NCBI GenBank assembly: GCA_028877215.1
Contig: JAPPFJ010000014.1
Location: forward strand, 101,747-165,746
DNA from: Gemmatimonadota bacterium
GTDB lineage: Bacteria > Latescibacterota > UBA2968 > GCA-2709665
DNA length: 64,000 nt
Direction: 5' to 3'
The notes beneath the pieces were generated by a model that saw nothing but the letters and a program-made list of their open reading frames with translations, was not told the origin of the DNA and made no database searches. Numbering within the stretch: position 1 is the first letter of the stretch; each line of letters opens with the position of its first letter. Both the position numbers and the translations under genes were made by a program. Positions 1 to 7,844 of the stretch are shown piece by piece.

Positions 1-377
1 TCGGCCGCCACCGCGGCTACTGGTTCTACACCATCGGACAGCGCGAAGGGCTGGGCCTTGCCGCCGGACCCTGGTACGTGGTCCGGAAAGACACCCTGGA
101 CAACATCATCCATGTCTCCCATAGAAAATACCGCCCCAATCGGGCGTTGAGCCGCTTCACGGTTTCGAGTCCGCACTGGATCTCAGGGGTACCCGACCTG
201 CACGACCTTCATGTCAAAATCCGGCACGGCCCCCGTCTCGTCCCGTGCCGCATCGAGTCCGGCGGCAAAACCGGACTGAACGTCCAAATGGCGGAAGCGG
301 ACCCCGGCGTGGCCCCGGGACAGTCGGCCGTCTTCTACGATGGCGATATCTGTCTGGGGGGTGGTGTCATCGCGTAG
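1..377 (+). CDS. mnmA: tRNA 2-thiouridylase MnmA, C-terminal fragment
   Basis: The reading frame enters from the left edge (first full codon at base 3) and gives about 124 residues, so the 5' two thirds are missing. The visible part starts with a GYWFYTIGQREGLGL segment, the conserved central motif of MnmA/TrmU, followed by the C-terminal beta-barrel region with the usual GPWYVV stretch. MnmA thiolates U34 of tRNA-Lys, tRNA-Glu and tRNA-Gln using a persulfide sulfur and ATP. The ATP-binding and catalytic cysteine parts lie outside the window. No neighbour is clearly linked to it. Confidence 0.93.
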   Translation, partial: GRHRGYWFYTIGQREGLGLAAGPWYVVRKDTLDNIIHVSHRKYRPNRALSRFTVSSPHWISGVPDLHDLHVKIRHGPRLVPCRIESGGKTGLNVQMAEADPGVAPGQSAVFYDGDICLGGGVIA

Positions 378-438
378 GCGCAATTGATCACGCATTGTTG
401 CCGTTTTCAAGAGCTGAATCCGTAAACGAACCCTCACG

Positions 439-477
439 AAAAAAGGAACAGGGGCGAGGTTTTCTCGCCCCTGTTCC
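439..477 (-). terminator. Intrinsic terminator read on the minus strand
   Basis: A perfect 14-bp inverted repeat (445-458 with 464-477, loop GTTTT) is followed on the minus strand by a T-run (complement of 439-444). On the plus strand no T-run follows. It is therefore oriented to stop leftward transcription, most likely read-through from the aromatic supraoperon ending at 1029. It sits between the mnmA stop and the cupin start. Confidence 0.75.
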
Positions 478-496
478 GCAGGGTCTTCCCATTGCC

Positions 497-1000
497 ATGA
501 ACCGGAACGCCGACTACTGGATCTCAGAGTTGAATCTCAGAGCGCACCCGGAAGGCGGCTACTATCGGGAAATATACCGCTCCTGCGAGACCATCCAGGC
601 GAGGGCTCTTCCAAAGCGGTTCGGCGGTCCCAGAACATTCTCAACCGCGATCTACTACCTGCTCGAAGGCAATGACTATTCCGCCCTTCACCGCATCAGG
701 TCCGACGAGATCTGGCACTTCTATGCCGGATCTCCCATCACCATCCATACGATCGATCAAAGCGGCGTATACGACCGCATACTGCTTGGCGATAACCCCG
801 AAAACGATGAATCCCTGACGGCGGTCGTCAACGCCGGCTGCTGGTACGGCGCAACGCTGAATGAGCCCCATTCATTCGCCCTGATGGGCGGCACCGTCGC
901 TCCCGGTTTTGAATTCGAAGACTTTGAGCTGGCGGATCCCGCAGACCTTTTACAGAGCTTTCCCGAAAACCGTTCCGTTATCGAACGGTTGACCCGCTGA
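497..1000 (+). CDS. Cupin-fold protein, DUF985 (Cupin_5) family
   Basis: This 167-aa protein matches the DUF985/Cupin_5 family: an N-terminal helix containing LRAHPEGGYY, then a beta-barrel with FSTAIYYLLEG, SALHRIRSDEIWHFYAG and a C-terminal VAPGFEFEDFEL strand. These are the hallmark motifs of this small cupin family, which is named as an epimerase-like protein in some databases but has no firmly settled reaction. The frame is open upstream, but the ATG at 497 directly precedes the conserved start; upstream sequence is the terminator. It is convergent with aroB and separated from it by 28 bp. No strong Shine-Dalgarno is visible. Confidence 0.85.
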   Translation: MNRNADYWISELNLRAHPEGGYYREIYRSCETIQARALPKRFGGPRTFSTAIYYLLEGNDYSALHRIRSDEIWHFYAGSPITIHTIDQSGVYDRILLGDNPENDESLTAVVNAGCWYGATLNEPHSFALMGGTVAPGFEFEDFELADPADLLQSFPENRSVIERLTR

Positions 1001-1028
1001 AGCCGAACGTCGCCCGGCCGCGAATGCT

Positions 1029-2138
1029 TCAATCCGGTTCGGGTGAGCACTTCTGCATATACCGGATACCCTCCTCGATCTCCTGCTTCTTTACGGTGTC
1101 GCACGACACCGCCCGGCCGATCGCCTCCGGAAGAATAAACCGGATCACGCCATCCCGCGCTTTCTTGTCGCTCGCCATACGCCCGATCAGTTTTTCCGGT
1201 TCAAGCGCGCGGGCCCCAGACGGGATCCCGAGTCTTTCGATCAGTGCGTTCTGGCGTTGCAGTTCGGCCGGATTCCAGATCCCCTTGATGACGCCGATTC
1301 TGCCCGCGGCCAGCATGCCGAGCATAACCGCCTCTCCGTGTTTGTAAACGGTGTAATCCGTCACCGCCTCTATGGCGTGTCCCACCGTGTGGCCGTAGTT
1401 CAGGATTTCCCTCAATCCCGCCTCGTTCTCATCCGCCGCCACCACGTCCGACTTTATTCGGCAGTTTCGTGCAATCAGACCAACCAGCTGTTGGGGTTCA
1501 ATTGCCAGATCCGCTACTTTCTCAATCTTGCTCTCGAGAAATTGCACGAGCCCTTCGTCGCGGATCAATCCGTGTTTGATCACCTCGGCCATGCCGGCAA
1601 CCACCTCCCGCCTGGGCAGGGTCATCAGCGTTTCGGTGTCAATATAAACTAGCTTCGGCTGATAAAATGCCCCGATCATATTCTTGCCGAACGGGTGATC
1701 GACCCCGGTCTTGCCGCCCACGCTGGCGTCGACCTGCGCCTCCAGGGTGGTCGGGACCTGCACGAAATCGATACCTCGCAGGTAGGTGGCCGCCACAAAT
1801 CCGGCCGTATCGCCCACGACACCGCCCCCCAGCGCGACGATGCAGCTGCGCCGGTCCAGGCCCGCCCGTATCAGTTCGCCATAGATCCGGCCCGCTGTCT
1901 CCAGCGTCTTGAATTCCTCTCCATCCGGGATCTCAACCACCGTTGACGACACACCCTGCGCCTCGAGACCGGCCCTGACCGGATCCAGGTAGAGCGACGC
2001 AACCGTCGGATTGGTCACGATCGCCGCAACCGAACCCAGTTCCTTCGCCGCGTACGCCCTGCCGAAATCGGACAGGATCCCGTATCCGATCATGATCGGA
2101 TAACTGCGGCTGCCCAGATCGACCCGAACGGTTTCCAT
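1029..2138 (-). CDS. aroB: 3-dehydroquinate synthase
   Basis: The 369-aa product has the usual AroB length. It carries the NAD-binding GGGVVGDTAGF motif (about residues 104-114), the substrate/metal region KTGVDHPFGKNMIG, and the metal-binding HGE and GHTVGHAIE histidines. It converts DAHP to 3-dehydroquinate, the second shikimate step, in the cytoplasm. A GAGG Shine-Dalgarno lies just upstream of the ATG. It is the last gene of the minus-strand aromatic supraoperon, 49 bp after aroK, an aroK-aroB order common in bacteria. Nothing is missing from the active site as far as can be read. Confidence 0.97.
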   Translation of the reverse strand: METVRVDLGSRSYPIMIGYGILSDFGRAYAAKELGSVAAIVTNPTVASLYLDPVRAGLEAQGVSSTVVEIPDGEEFKTLETAGRIYGELIRAGLDRRSCIVALGGGVVGDTAGFVAATYLRGIDFVQVPTTLEAQVDASVGGKTGVDHPFGKNMIGAFYQPKLVYIDTETLMTLPRREVVAGMAEVIKHGLIRDEGLVQFLESKIEKVADLAIEPQQLVGLIARNCRIKSDVVAADENEAGLREILNYGHTVGHAIEAVTDYTVYKHGEAVMLGMLAAGRIGVIKGIWNPAELQRQNALIERLGIPSGARALEPEKLIGRMASDKKARDGVIRFILPEAIGRAVSCDTVKKQEIEEGIRYMQKCSPEPD

Positions 2139-2187
2139 ACGCCTCAGTACGCCTTTCGATAATTAGGACACCGGCCTTCAAACGCCC

Positions 2188-2751
2188 TTATTTCAATACA
2201 ACGCCTTTCAAGGCCGTTACTGCCAGTTGAACGGTCTCGTCGGGCGTGCGGTACTCGGTTGACTCCACGAATGCGTCCGCCCGGTCGTAAAACGGCGCCC
2301 GGTCGGCAAGCATCGACCGGATCTTCGCCATCCGGTCTTCGTCGTTCAATCCGGCCATCAGCGGCCGTTCCCCGTCTGTCCTGCGCAGGCGCGTGAAGAT
2401 CGTCTCCGCCGATGCCCGAAGACACAGGCAGACGCCGGATTCGCGAATCGTGTCCCAGTTGTCCTCCTGTGTCACGGCGCCGCCACCCAGCGCAATCACA
2501 GCATCTGCCATTCCCGCCGCCCGCTTCACGCAACCGCGTTCGATACGACGGAACGCGGTTTTGCCGTCTTCCGCGAAGATCCGGCGGATCGACTTCCCGG
2601 CGGTCTCCACGATCAATTCGTCCGTATCCACAAATATCCTCTCCAGACGCCGCGCGAGAAGTGCGCCGATCTTGCTCTTTCCCGTTGCCATGAAACCGGC
2701 CAGAAAAATCTGTCTGCCCTGCAGCGGAGAAGCATGCCCGGTCCGGCTCAC
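2188..2751 (-). CDS. aroK: Shikimate kinase
   Basis: The 187-aa kinase has a Walker A motif GFMATGKS (about residues 18-25), the shikimate-binding FVDTDELI aspartate, the FRRIERG region and the GGGAV loop, then RPLM in the lid. It phosphorylates shikimate with ATP. The start is a GTG (2749-2751) nested in the argS stop (ATGTGA, a 3-base overlap), with GGAGG a few bases upstream inside the end of argS. That implies translational coupling to argS. An ATG start is not available at a sensible position. Confidence 0.96.
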   Translation of the reverse strand: MSRTGHASPLQGRQIFLAGFMATGKSKIGALLARRLERIFVDTDELIVETAGKSIRRIFAEDGKTAFRRIERGCVKRAAGMADAVIALGGGAVTQEDNWDTIRESGVCLCLRASAETIFTRLRRTDGERPLMAGLNDEDRMAKIRSMLADRAPFYDRADAFVESTEYRTPDETVQLAVTALKGVVLK

Positions 2752-4451
2752 ATTTCCTCCGGCGCCTTCAGGCCAAGCAGATGGAGTCCGGTAGCCAACA
2801 CGGCGGAAATCGAATAAACGAGCGCGATACGTGCGCGGGTGAGCGACACGTCGTCCGAAATGACCCGGTGGGCGTTGTAAAACCGGTTCGCCTCGGTGCA
2901 GAGTTCGATCAGGAATCCGGCAATCAGAGACGGCTCACAGGTTTCGGCCGCGTTCCGGATTCGCTCGGGAAACCGTTCCATGCACTTGACCACGGCCACG
3001 GTCTCGGGTTCGGTCAACAGAGAAAGGTCCGCGTCTGACGGTGGCACCGCGCCTCCGTACCTGCGCAACACACTGCAATACCGGGCGTGGGTATATTGTA
3101 CGTAGGGGCCGGTCTCACCGTTGAAATTCAGGATCTCATCCCAGTCGAACACCACGTCCCGCGTCCGGCGGGAATCCAGGTCCGCATAGACGACCGCGCC
3201 GATGCCCACGTCCCGCGCGATCGTGTCCCTTTCGGGAAGATCCGGATTCTTGTCCTCCACAATGTCCCGTGTCAACTCAATGGCGCGGTTCAGCACGTCC
3301 TCCAGGAAAATTACGTTTCCCCTGCGGGTCGACATCCTTCCTTCCTTAAAGGAAATAATGCCGAAAGGAACGTGTACGCAGTCTTTCGCCCATTCACAGC
3401 CCATCCGTTCCAGCACCTTGAAGAGCTGCCGGAAATGCAGGGACTGCCCTGCGTCGGTCGTATAAATCAACTTGTCGAAGACGTAGGTCTTCTTCCGGTA
3501 AATCGCCGCCGCCAGGTCCCGCGTGAGATAGACGCTGGTATCATGTCCGGTCTGGATGATGGCTGGCGGCATGTCATCGTCGTCCAGCATCACGACGAGG
3601 GCGCCCTCACTCTCCACGGCAAGCCCCCTGGCCTTCAGTTCGTCTATCACGGGTCCGACCTTGTCGTGGAAGAAACTCTCTCCTGTATATTCCGCAAACG
3701 TGACATCCAGCATTTCGTAGATCCGCTTGAAGTCCTTGACCGTCTCGTCTCTGAACCAGTTCCATAGTCGAAGCGCTTCCGGGTCCCCCGCCTCCAGTTT
3801 CTTTGTCCAGTACTTTACGTCGTCTCCGAGAGACGGGTCCTTTTCCATCTCCGCATTGTATTTTACGTAAAGATTGAAGAGCTCATAGGGCGGATTTTCA
3901 CGAATCGCGTTATCGTCTCCCCAGCGCTTGTATGCGGCGATGCTCATCCCGTGCTTGGCGCCCCAGTCCCCGAGGTGGTTGATGCCGATCACGTTCCATC
4001 CCGTGGCCCTGTACAGCCTGCAGAGCGAATTTCCGATTGCAGTCGAACGGATGTGCGCGATCGTGAACGGTTTGGAGACATCCGGCGAGGAGAAGTCGAT
4101 CACGACCGTCTTACCCGCGCCCACGTCGCTCTGACCGAATTCCCCACGCCTGGCGAGGATTTCCGAGAGTGTCTCCCGCACGAATTCGGTCTGGCTCACG
4201 TAAAAATTGAGATACGGGCCCTCAGCCCGCACCCGGGCAATGCGGCCGCCGGGCCGAATGCTCACCCCAAGATCCCGGGCGATCTGATTCGGCGCTTTAC
4301 GCAGTGTTTTTGCAAACCTGAAGCACGGAAGCGCGTAATCCCCCATCTCGGGCTTTGGGGGGACCTCAACCAGCGACCGCACCTCATCATGCGGCATGTC
4401 AGTTTCCGCAGACACCTGCGATACGATTTCTTCAACAAAAGGATTGACCAT
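2748..4451 (-). CDS. argS: Arginyl-tRNA synthetase
   Basis: The 567-aa class I synthetase has the N-terminal Add-1 domain, a HIGH-like motif IAHIRSTAIGN in the ArgRS form (about residues 133-143), a KMSKS-equivalent EGRMSTRRGN, and a C-terminal DALR anticodon-binding domain (about 450-567). It charges tRNA-Arg. It sits inside the aromatic operon between ubiE-like and aroK, an unusual place for it. The stop overlaps the aroK GTG. A 146-bp gap to the upstream gene (4452-4597) holds no gene or clear promoter. Confidence 0.97.
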   Translation of the reverse strand: MVNPFVEEIVSQVSAETDMPHDEVRSLVEVPPKPEMGDYALPCFRFAKTLRKAPNQIARDLGVSIRPGGRIARVRAEGPYLNFYVSQTEFVRETLSEILARRGEFGQSDVGAGKTVVIDFSSPDVSKPFTIAHIRSTAIGNSLCRLYRATGWNVIGINHLGDWGAKHGMSIAAYKRWGDDNAIRENPPYELFNLYVKYNAEMEKDPSLGDDVKYWTKKLEAGDPEALRLWNWFRDETVKDFKRIYEMLDVTFAEYTGESFFHDKVGPVIDELKARGLAVESEGALVVMLDDDDMPPAIIQTGHDTSVYLTRDLAAAIYRKKTYVFDKLIYTTDAGQSLHFRQLFKVLERMGCEWAKDCVHVPFGIISFKEGRMSTRRGNVIFLEDVLNRAIELTRDIVEDKNPDLPERDTIARDVGIGAVVYADLDSRRTRDVVFDWDEILNFNGETGPYVQYTHARYCSVLRRYGGAVPPSDADLSLLTEPETVAVVKCMERFPERIRNAAETCEPSLIAGFLIELCTEANRFYNAHRVISDDVSLTRARIALVYSISAVLATGLHLLGLKAPEEM

Positions 4452-4597
4452 ATTTCAGGACCTCGCGCCCCCAAAAAGCTATCAGCCGTCAGCAAAAAGG
4501 CGGTTAGACGTAAGCCGGTATACGGGAGAGATTGCCTGCCTTGTCAGGGTTCTTCTCGTGCCGGAGGCAATGAGGAATAACATACCGGGCACGGACT

Positions 4598-5344
4598 TCA
4601 TCTACCGTCTTGCGTCTCCCGTCTACCCGGTTTTATCGCCAGGTAGAGCGTGGCGATGCCGAGGGTCAGCCGGCGTTCCACCGCATCCTGAAACCCCGCC
4701 TGCGTCAAACGCATTCGAAATGCTTCTCCCTCCGGAAATCCCATCACGGACTCATAGAGATACCGGTACGCCAGAGGGTTCCGTGAAACTAGCCGACCGA
4801 TTCCGGGAAGGATGTATTTGAAGTAAATGAGGTAAACCCTGCTCAACAGAAAGGCTCTGGGCCGGGAAAATTCCAGAACCGCCAGCCGGCCTCCCGGGCG
4901 CAGGACACGCAATACCTCGTGAAGGCCGCCGTTCAGGTCCGAAAAATTCCGTACTCCGAAGCCAATGGTCACGGCGTGAAACCGCGCATCGGGAAACGGC
5001 AGCCGCTGTGCGTCTCCGCAAAGCAGAAACATGCGGCCGGCTCCCTTCTTCTGCTTCTTGTCTCCAAGCCGAAGCATCGGCAGGGAAAGGTCCGCTCCCA
5101 CAACCCGCACCCTCGGGTCGCGCGCAGCGGCTTCGAGACCCAGATCGGCCGTTCCTGTCGCAAGGTCCAGGATCCACCAGCCCGCTTTCAATTCCAGCGC
5201 GTCGACTGTCCAGCGCCGCCAGAGAATATCCACGCCGGCGCTCAACAGGTGGTTCAGCAGATCGTACGTGCCGGCAATACCGTCGAACATCTGACGAACG
5301 AAGGTCCGCCTGGCATCGCGTTCCTGAGGGTCGGAACTCGCCAC
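4598..5344 (-). CDS. ubiE: UbiE/MenG-type quinone C-methyltransferase
   Basis: The 248-aa class I SAM-dependent methyltransferase is of the UbiE/MenG family. It shows FVRQMFDGIAGTYDLLNH at the N-terminus, SAM motif I LDLATGTADLG, an acidic GADLS, and the family signature VTIGFGVRNFSD with LRPGGRLAVLEFS. It methylates demethylmenaquinol and/or a ubiquinone precursor; the quinone type cannot be read from sequence. The location fits, since quinone head groups derive from chorismate. It starts 2 bp after the aroE stop and is surely co-transcribed. Confidence 0.93.
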   Translation of the reverse strand: MASSDPQERDARRTFVRQMFDGIAGTYDLLNHLLSAGVDILWRRWTVDALELKAGWWILDLATGTADLGLEAAARDPRVRVVGADLSLPMLRLGDKKQKKGAGRMFLLCGDAQRLPFPDARFHAVTIGFGVRNFSDLNGGLHEVLRVLRPGGRLAVLEFSRPRAFLLSRVYLIYFKYILPGIGRLVSRNPLAYRYLYESVMGFPEGEAFRMRLTQAGFQDAVERRLTLGIATLYLAIKPGRRETQDGR

Positions 5345-5346
5345 CG

Positions 5347-6213
5347 CTACGCCCGAAACCGGCCGATTATCGCCTGCTTCATCACGTCGACGCGCGGCTC
5401 GATACCCGTCCAGATGGCAAACGAACGCGCGCCCTGGTGCACAAGCATATCCAGGCCTCCATACGCCGGCGCTCCGGCGGATCGGAACTGACGCATCAGG
5501 AGCGTATCCAGCGGATTGAAAACCGTGTCGTAGAGCACCAGTTGCGGGTGGACCGCGCGTGTATCCGCGAGGGGCGTCCGCTGCACGTCCGGAACCATCC
5601 CCAGCGACGTTCCGTTCACGACAAGGCCGGCATCCGAGAACCGACTCATCTGAGTGCCCTTCGTCAGATCACCCGCGTCGATCGACTTTCCCGTTATCCG
5701 TTGCATATCACGCGCAAGCGCCTGCGCCCGGCCGACGGTTCGATTGAGAATGCTCACCCGCTTCACCTCTTTCCGCGTCGCCAGTGCGTAGACGGCCGCC
5801 CGCGCGACGCCTCCCGCACCGAGAATCACGCAATGCTCCGGCAACACGCCTAGGCCAGCGGTGCGCTCCAGAGCGGTGGCCAACCCGTACACGTCGGTAT
5901 TCTGCCCGACAAGTTCGCCATCCTTGAGAGAAATCGTGTTCACCGCGCCCACTGCCAGTGCTTCTTTCGAAATCCGGTCCAGGTGCGCCATCACCGCCGA
6001 CTTGTGCGGAAGGGTAACGTTCAATCCCCGAATCTGCAAAGCGCGCATACCGTCAAGCGCCGATTCAACCCCATCCGGCAATACGTGAAAAGCGACGTAA
6101 CAATAGTCTATTTCGAGATCGCCAATGGCCGCATTGTGCATGTCCGGAGATAACGAATGGGCGATGGGATCGCCTATCACCCCCAGCAATCGCGTGGTTG
6201 AGACAATACCCAA
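5347..6213 (-). CDS. aroE: Shikimate dehydrogenase
   Basis: The protein has all AroE landmarks: VIGDPIAHSLSP (shikimate-binding serines), NVTLPHK (catalytic Lys), GAVNTI, the Asp of QNTDVYG, the NADP-binding GAGGVARAA with NRT, and NGTSLGM. It reduces 3-dehydroshikimate with NADPH. I chose the TTG at 6211-6213 (288 aa) because it lies 8 nt after a GAGGAG Shine-Dalgarno and gives the usual length. A GTG at 6231 is an alternative. The longer frame to 6315 would overlap the small gene 6261-6401 and adds non-conserved residues. Confidence 0.94.
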   Translation of the reverse strand: MGIVSTTRLLGVIGDPIAHSLSPDMHNAAIGDLEIDYCYVAFHVLPDGVESALDGMRALQIRGLNVTLPHKSAVMAHLDRISKEALAVGAVNTISLKDGELVGQNTDVYGLATALERTAGLGVLPEHCVILGAGGVARAAVYALATRKEVKRVSILNRTVGRAQALARDMQRITGKSIDAGDLTKGTQMSRFSDAGLVVNGTSLGMVPDVQRTPLADTRAVHPQLVLYDTVFNPLDTLLMRQFRSAGAPAYGGLDMLVHQGARSFAIWTGIEPRVDVMKQAIIGRFRA

Positions 6214-6260
6214 AACAGACTCTCCTCGCACTGCTATTGCGTCCTGCCGGCAGGCGTTTC

Positions 6261-6401
6261 TCAACGGGTCAGGTCCGACACAAACTGGTCGGCGATGGCG
6301 AAACTCTCTTTCCACGAACAGTTGTAGGTGTACTTGATGAAGACCACGCCTCCCAGGAACACCAGCAACGCCAGAAGGAATAACCTGACAACCAGTCTCA
6401 T
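6261..6401 (-). CDS. Small single-span membrane peptide between aroA-like gene and aroE
   Basis: A 46-codon frame starts with ATG at 6399-6401, preceded at ideal spacing by CGAGGAGAG, and ends at TGA 6261-6263. The peptide begins MRLVVRLFLLALLVFLGG, one clear hydrophobic segment (about residues 4-22), followed by a short polar tail with a single Cys (about position 29). The strong ribosome site, the in/out charge pattern and the tight fit between two operon genes support it as real. I do not recognise it. It may be a membrane anchor or an unrelated micropeptide. Confidence 0.6.
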   Translation of the reverse strand: MRLVVRLFLLALLVFLGGVVFIKYTYNCSWKESFAIADQFVSDLTR

Positions 6402-6428
6402 AAGGCTCTCCTCGTACCGAAGTTTGTC

Positions 6429-6466
6429 CCGCGCTGTCTGCAGCGGACGCTGCAGACAGCGCGGGT
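6429..6466 (-). repeat. Perfect 16-bp hairpin after the aroA-like stop codon
   Basis: Arms 6429-6444 and 6451-6466 are perfectly complementary around a 6-nt loop. The hairpin lies 10 bp after the stop codon of the EPSP-synthase homologue and 28 bp before the Shine-Dalgarno of the small membrane peptide. No T-run follows on the minus strand, so it is not a classical terminator. It could stabilise or segment the supraoperon mRNA. Confidence 0.7.
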
Positions 6467-6476
6467 ACCTGAATGA

Positions 6477-7775
6477 TTACGCTTCCAGTACCGTCGCCAG
6501 CCGATCCATCATCGCCCGATCCACGGGCCCGGGGTTCCTGACGAGTGTTTCCCCTTCGCTGGCCAGCGCCGCCAGCGTGAGCGCCATAGACACACGGGCG
6601 TCACCGCCGGCATCCAGTTCGGCGCCTTGCGGTTGCCCTCCCTTCACAACCAGTCCGTCCGGCATCTCTCCGACTTCAATCTGTAACTTCCTGAGGCTTT
6701 CTACCATAACCGAGATACAGTCAACCGGACCCTCCCTCAACGCCTCCGCGTCCCGGATTATGGTCTCACCCCGGGAAACGGCGCCGGTGACCGCCAGGAG
6801 CGGGAGCACGTCCCGAAAAAACCGCGCGTTCGCGCCGGCGATCTTTATGCCGCGCAAGTCGGACCCCATGATCCGGACGGTTCGAGCGGGGAAACCGGAA
6901 TCCGTCCTGAATTGCTCCACGTCCATGGCGACGTTCATCCGGCGCAGCATGTCCATGATCCTGCGGCTTCTCGAGTCCATTCCGAAATGGGTTACCGTCA
7001 AATCAGACTGATCCAACATCGCCGCGGCCAGCACAAGAAACAGCCCTGCGTCCGAACTGCCCGGCAACTCATGGGTAACGGCGCGGAGCCGTACGGGTCC
7101 TTCCAGCGACAACCGGTAACCTCCGGCGCCCCTGATCCGGCCCTTTTTCAGCCGGGATCCGGCCGCCCGCAGCAACACTTCCAGATCGTCATCTCCTCCG
7201 GTGTCCTGCAGCAGCTCAACCGGACCGTCCACACCCAACCCCGCCATCAGCACCCCACACTTCACCGCCAGGTCGGGACGTCCGACGCGGCAGGATCCAG
7301 GCTTTAACCTCTTCCCCCCGATACGGGCCGATACCCCGTCCTTAATCGAAAGGTCCAGGTGGGCGCCCAGCGGTCGGAGCGCTTCAGAAACCCGGTTGAC
7401 GCCGGCATCGGCGTGAATTCCGGAAAGTCTCGTTACAAAAGGGGCATTCGACAGCAATCCCGCCAGACAGGAAAACAGAACAAGGGACCCGTCCACGTTC
7501 AGCACGCCTTCCGGCGCCCGGAATTGGCCGCCGGTTACCGTTGCGGTCTCACCGTCCCAGGCTACCGCAATCCCGACTTCCGACAGCAACTCGCAAGTAC
7601 GGTGGACTTCGCGGCTTCGCGAGCACCTGTGAATCCTGGTAATTCCATTCGCCGCGGACGAGAGCACAAGGGCGATGATCGATATACTAGCATCGCCCGG
7701 GAGGTCGGAAACCCCCTTGAGCCCGGGCGATGGTTTGATGCTATCTTCGAAGATTCCCGACTTCGTGAGTTCCAA
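6477..7775 (-). CDS. aroA: EPSP synthase (AroA) homologue lacking most catalytic residues
   Basis: The 432-aa length and the full two-domain repeat pattern are those of EPSP synthase, including LPGDxSIS, VKxGVLMAGL, SSDAGLFLVLAA, DVLPLLAV, IIRDAEALR and DARVSMA. Yet key residues are changed: PGDASISII has Ala, Ile and Ile where Lys, His and Arg are expected (29, 33, 34). The N-[AS]-G-T-x-M-R loop is DGSLVLFS (95-102), SSQ is DLA (168-170), KESDR is GPVDC (349-353) and the C-terminal Lys is not evident. Asp322 and Arg394 remain. The start is TTG behind AGAAGG. It may be inactive, regulatory or have altered chemistry; an active aroA should exist elsewhere. Confidence 0.85.
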   Translation of the reverse strand: MELTKSGIFEDSIKPSPGLKGVSDLPGDASISIIALVLSSAANGITRIHRCSRSREVHRTCELLSEVGIAVAWDGETATVTGGQFRAPEGVLNVDGSLVLFSCLAGLLSNAPFVTRLSGIHADAGVNRVSEALRPLGAHLDLSIKDGVSARIGGKRLKPGSCRVGRPDLAVKCGVLMAGLGVDGPVELLQDTGGDDDLEVLLRAAGSRLKKGRIRGAGGYRLSLEGPVRLRAVTHELPGSSDAGLFLVLAAAMLDQSDLTVTHFGMDSRSRRIMDMLRRMNVAMDVEQFRTDSGFPARTVRIMGSDLRGIKIAGANARFFRDVLPLLAVTGAVSRGETIIRDAEALREGPVDCISVMVESLRKLQIEVGEMPDGLVVKGGQPQGAELDAGGDARVSMALTLAALASEGETLVRNPGPVDRAMMDRLATVLEA

Positions 7776-7844
7776 AACCAGGCCTTCTCTATAATGCGGT
7801 CGCCAATGGAGAGAAAGCGATCTTTCCGGTTCAATCGTCTGCGG

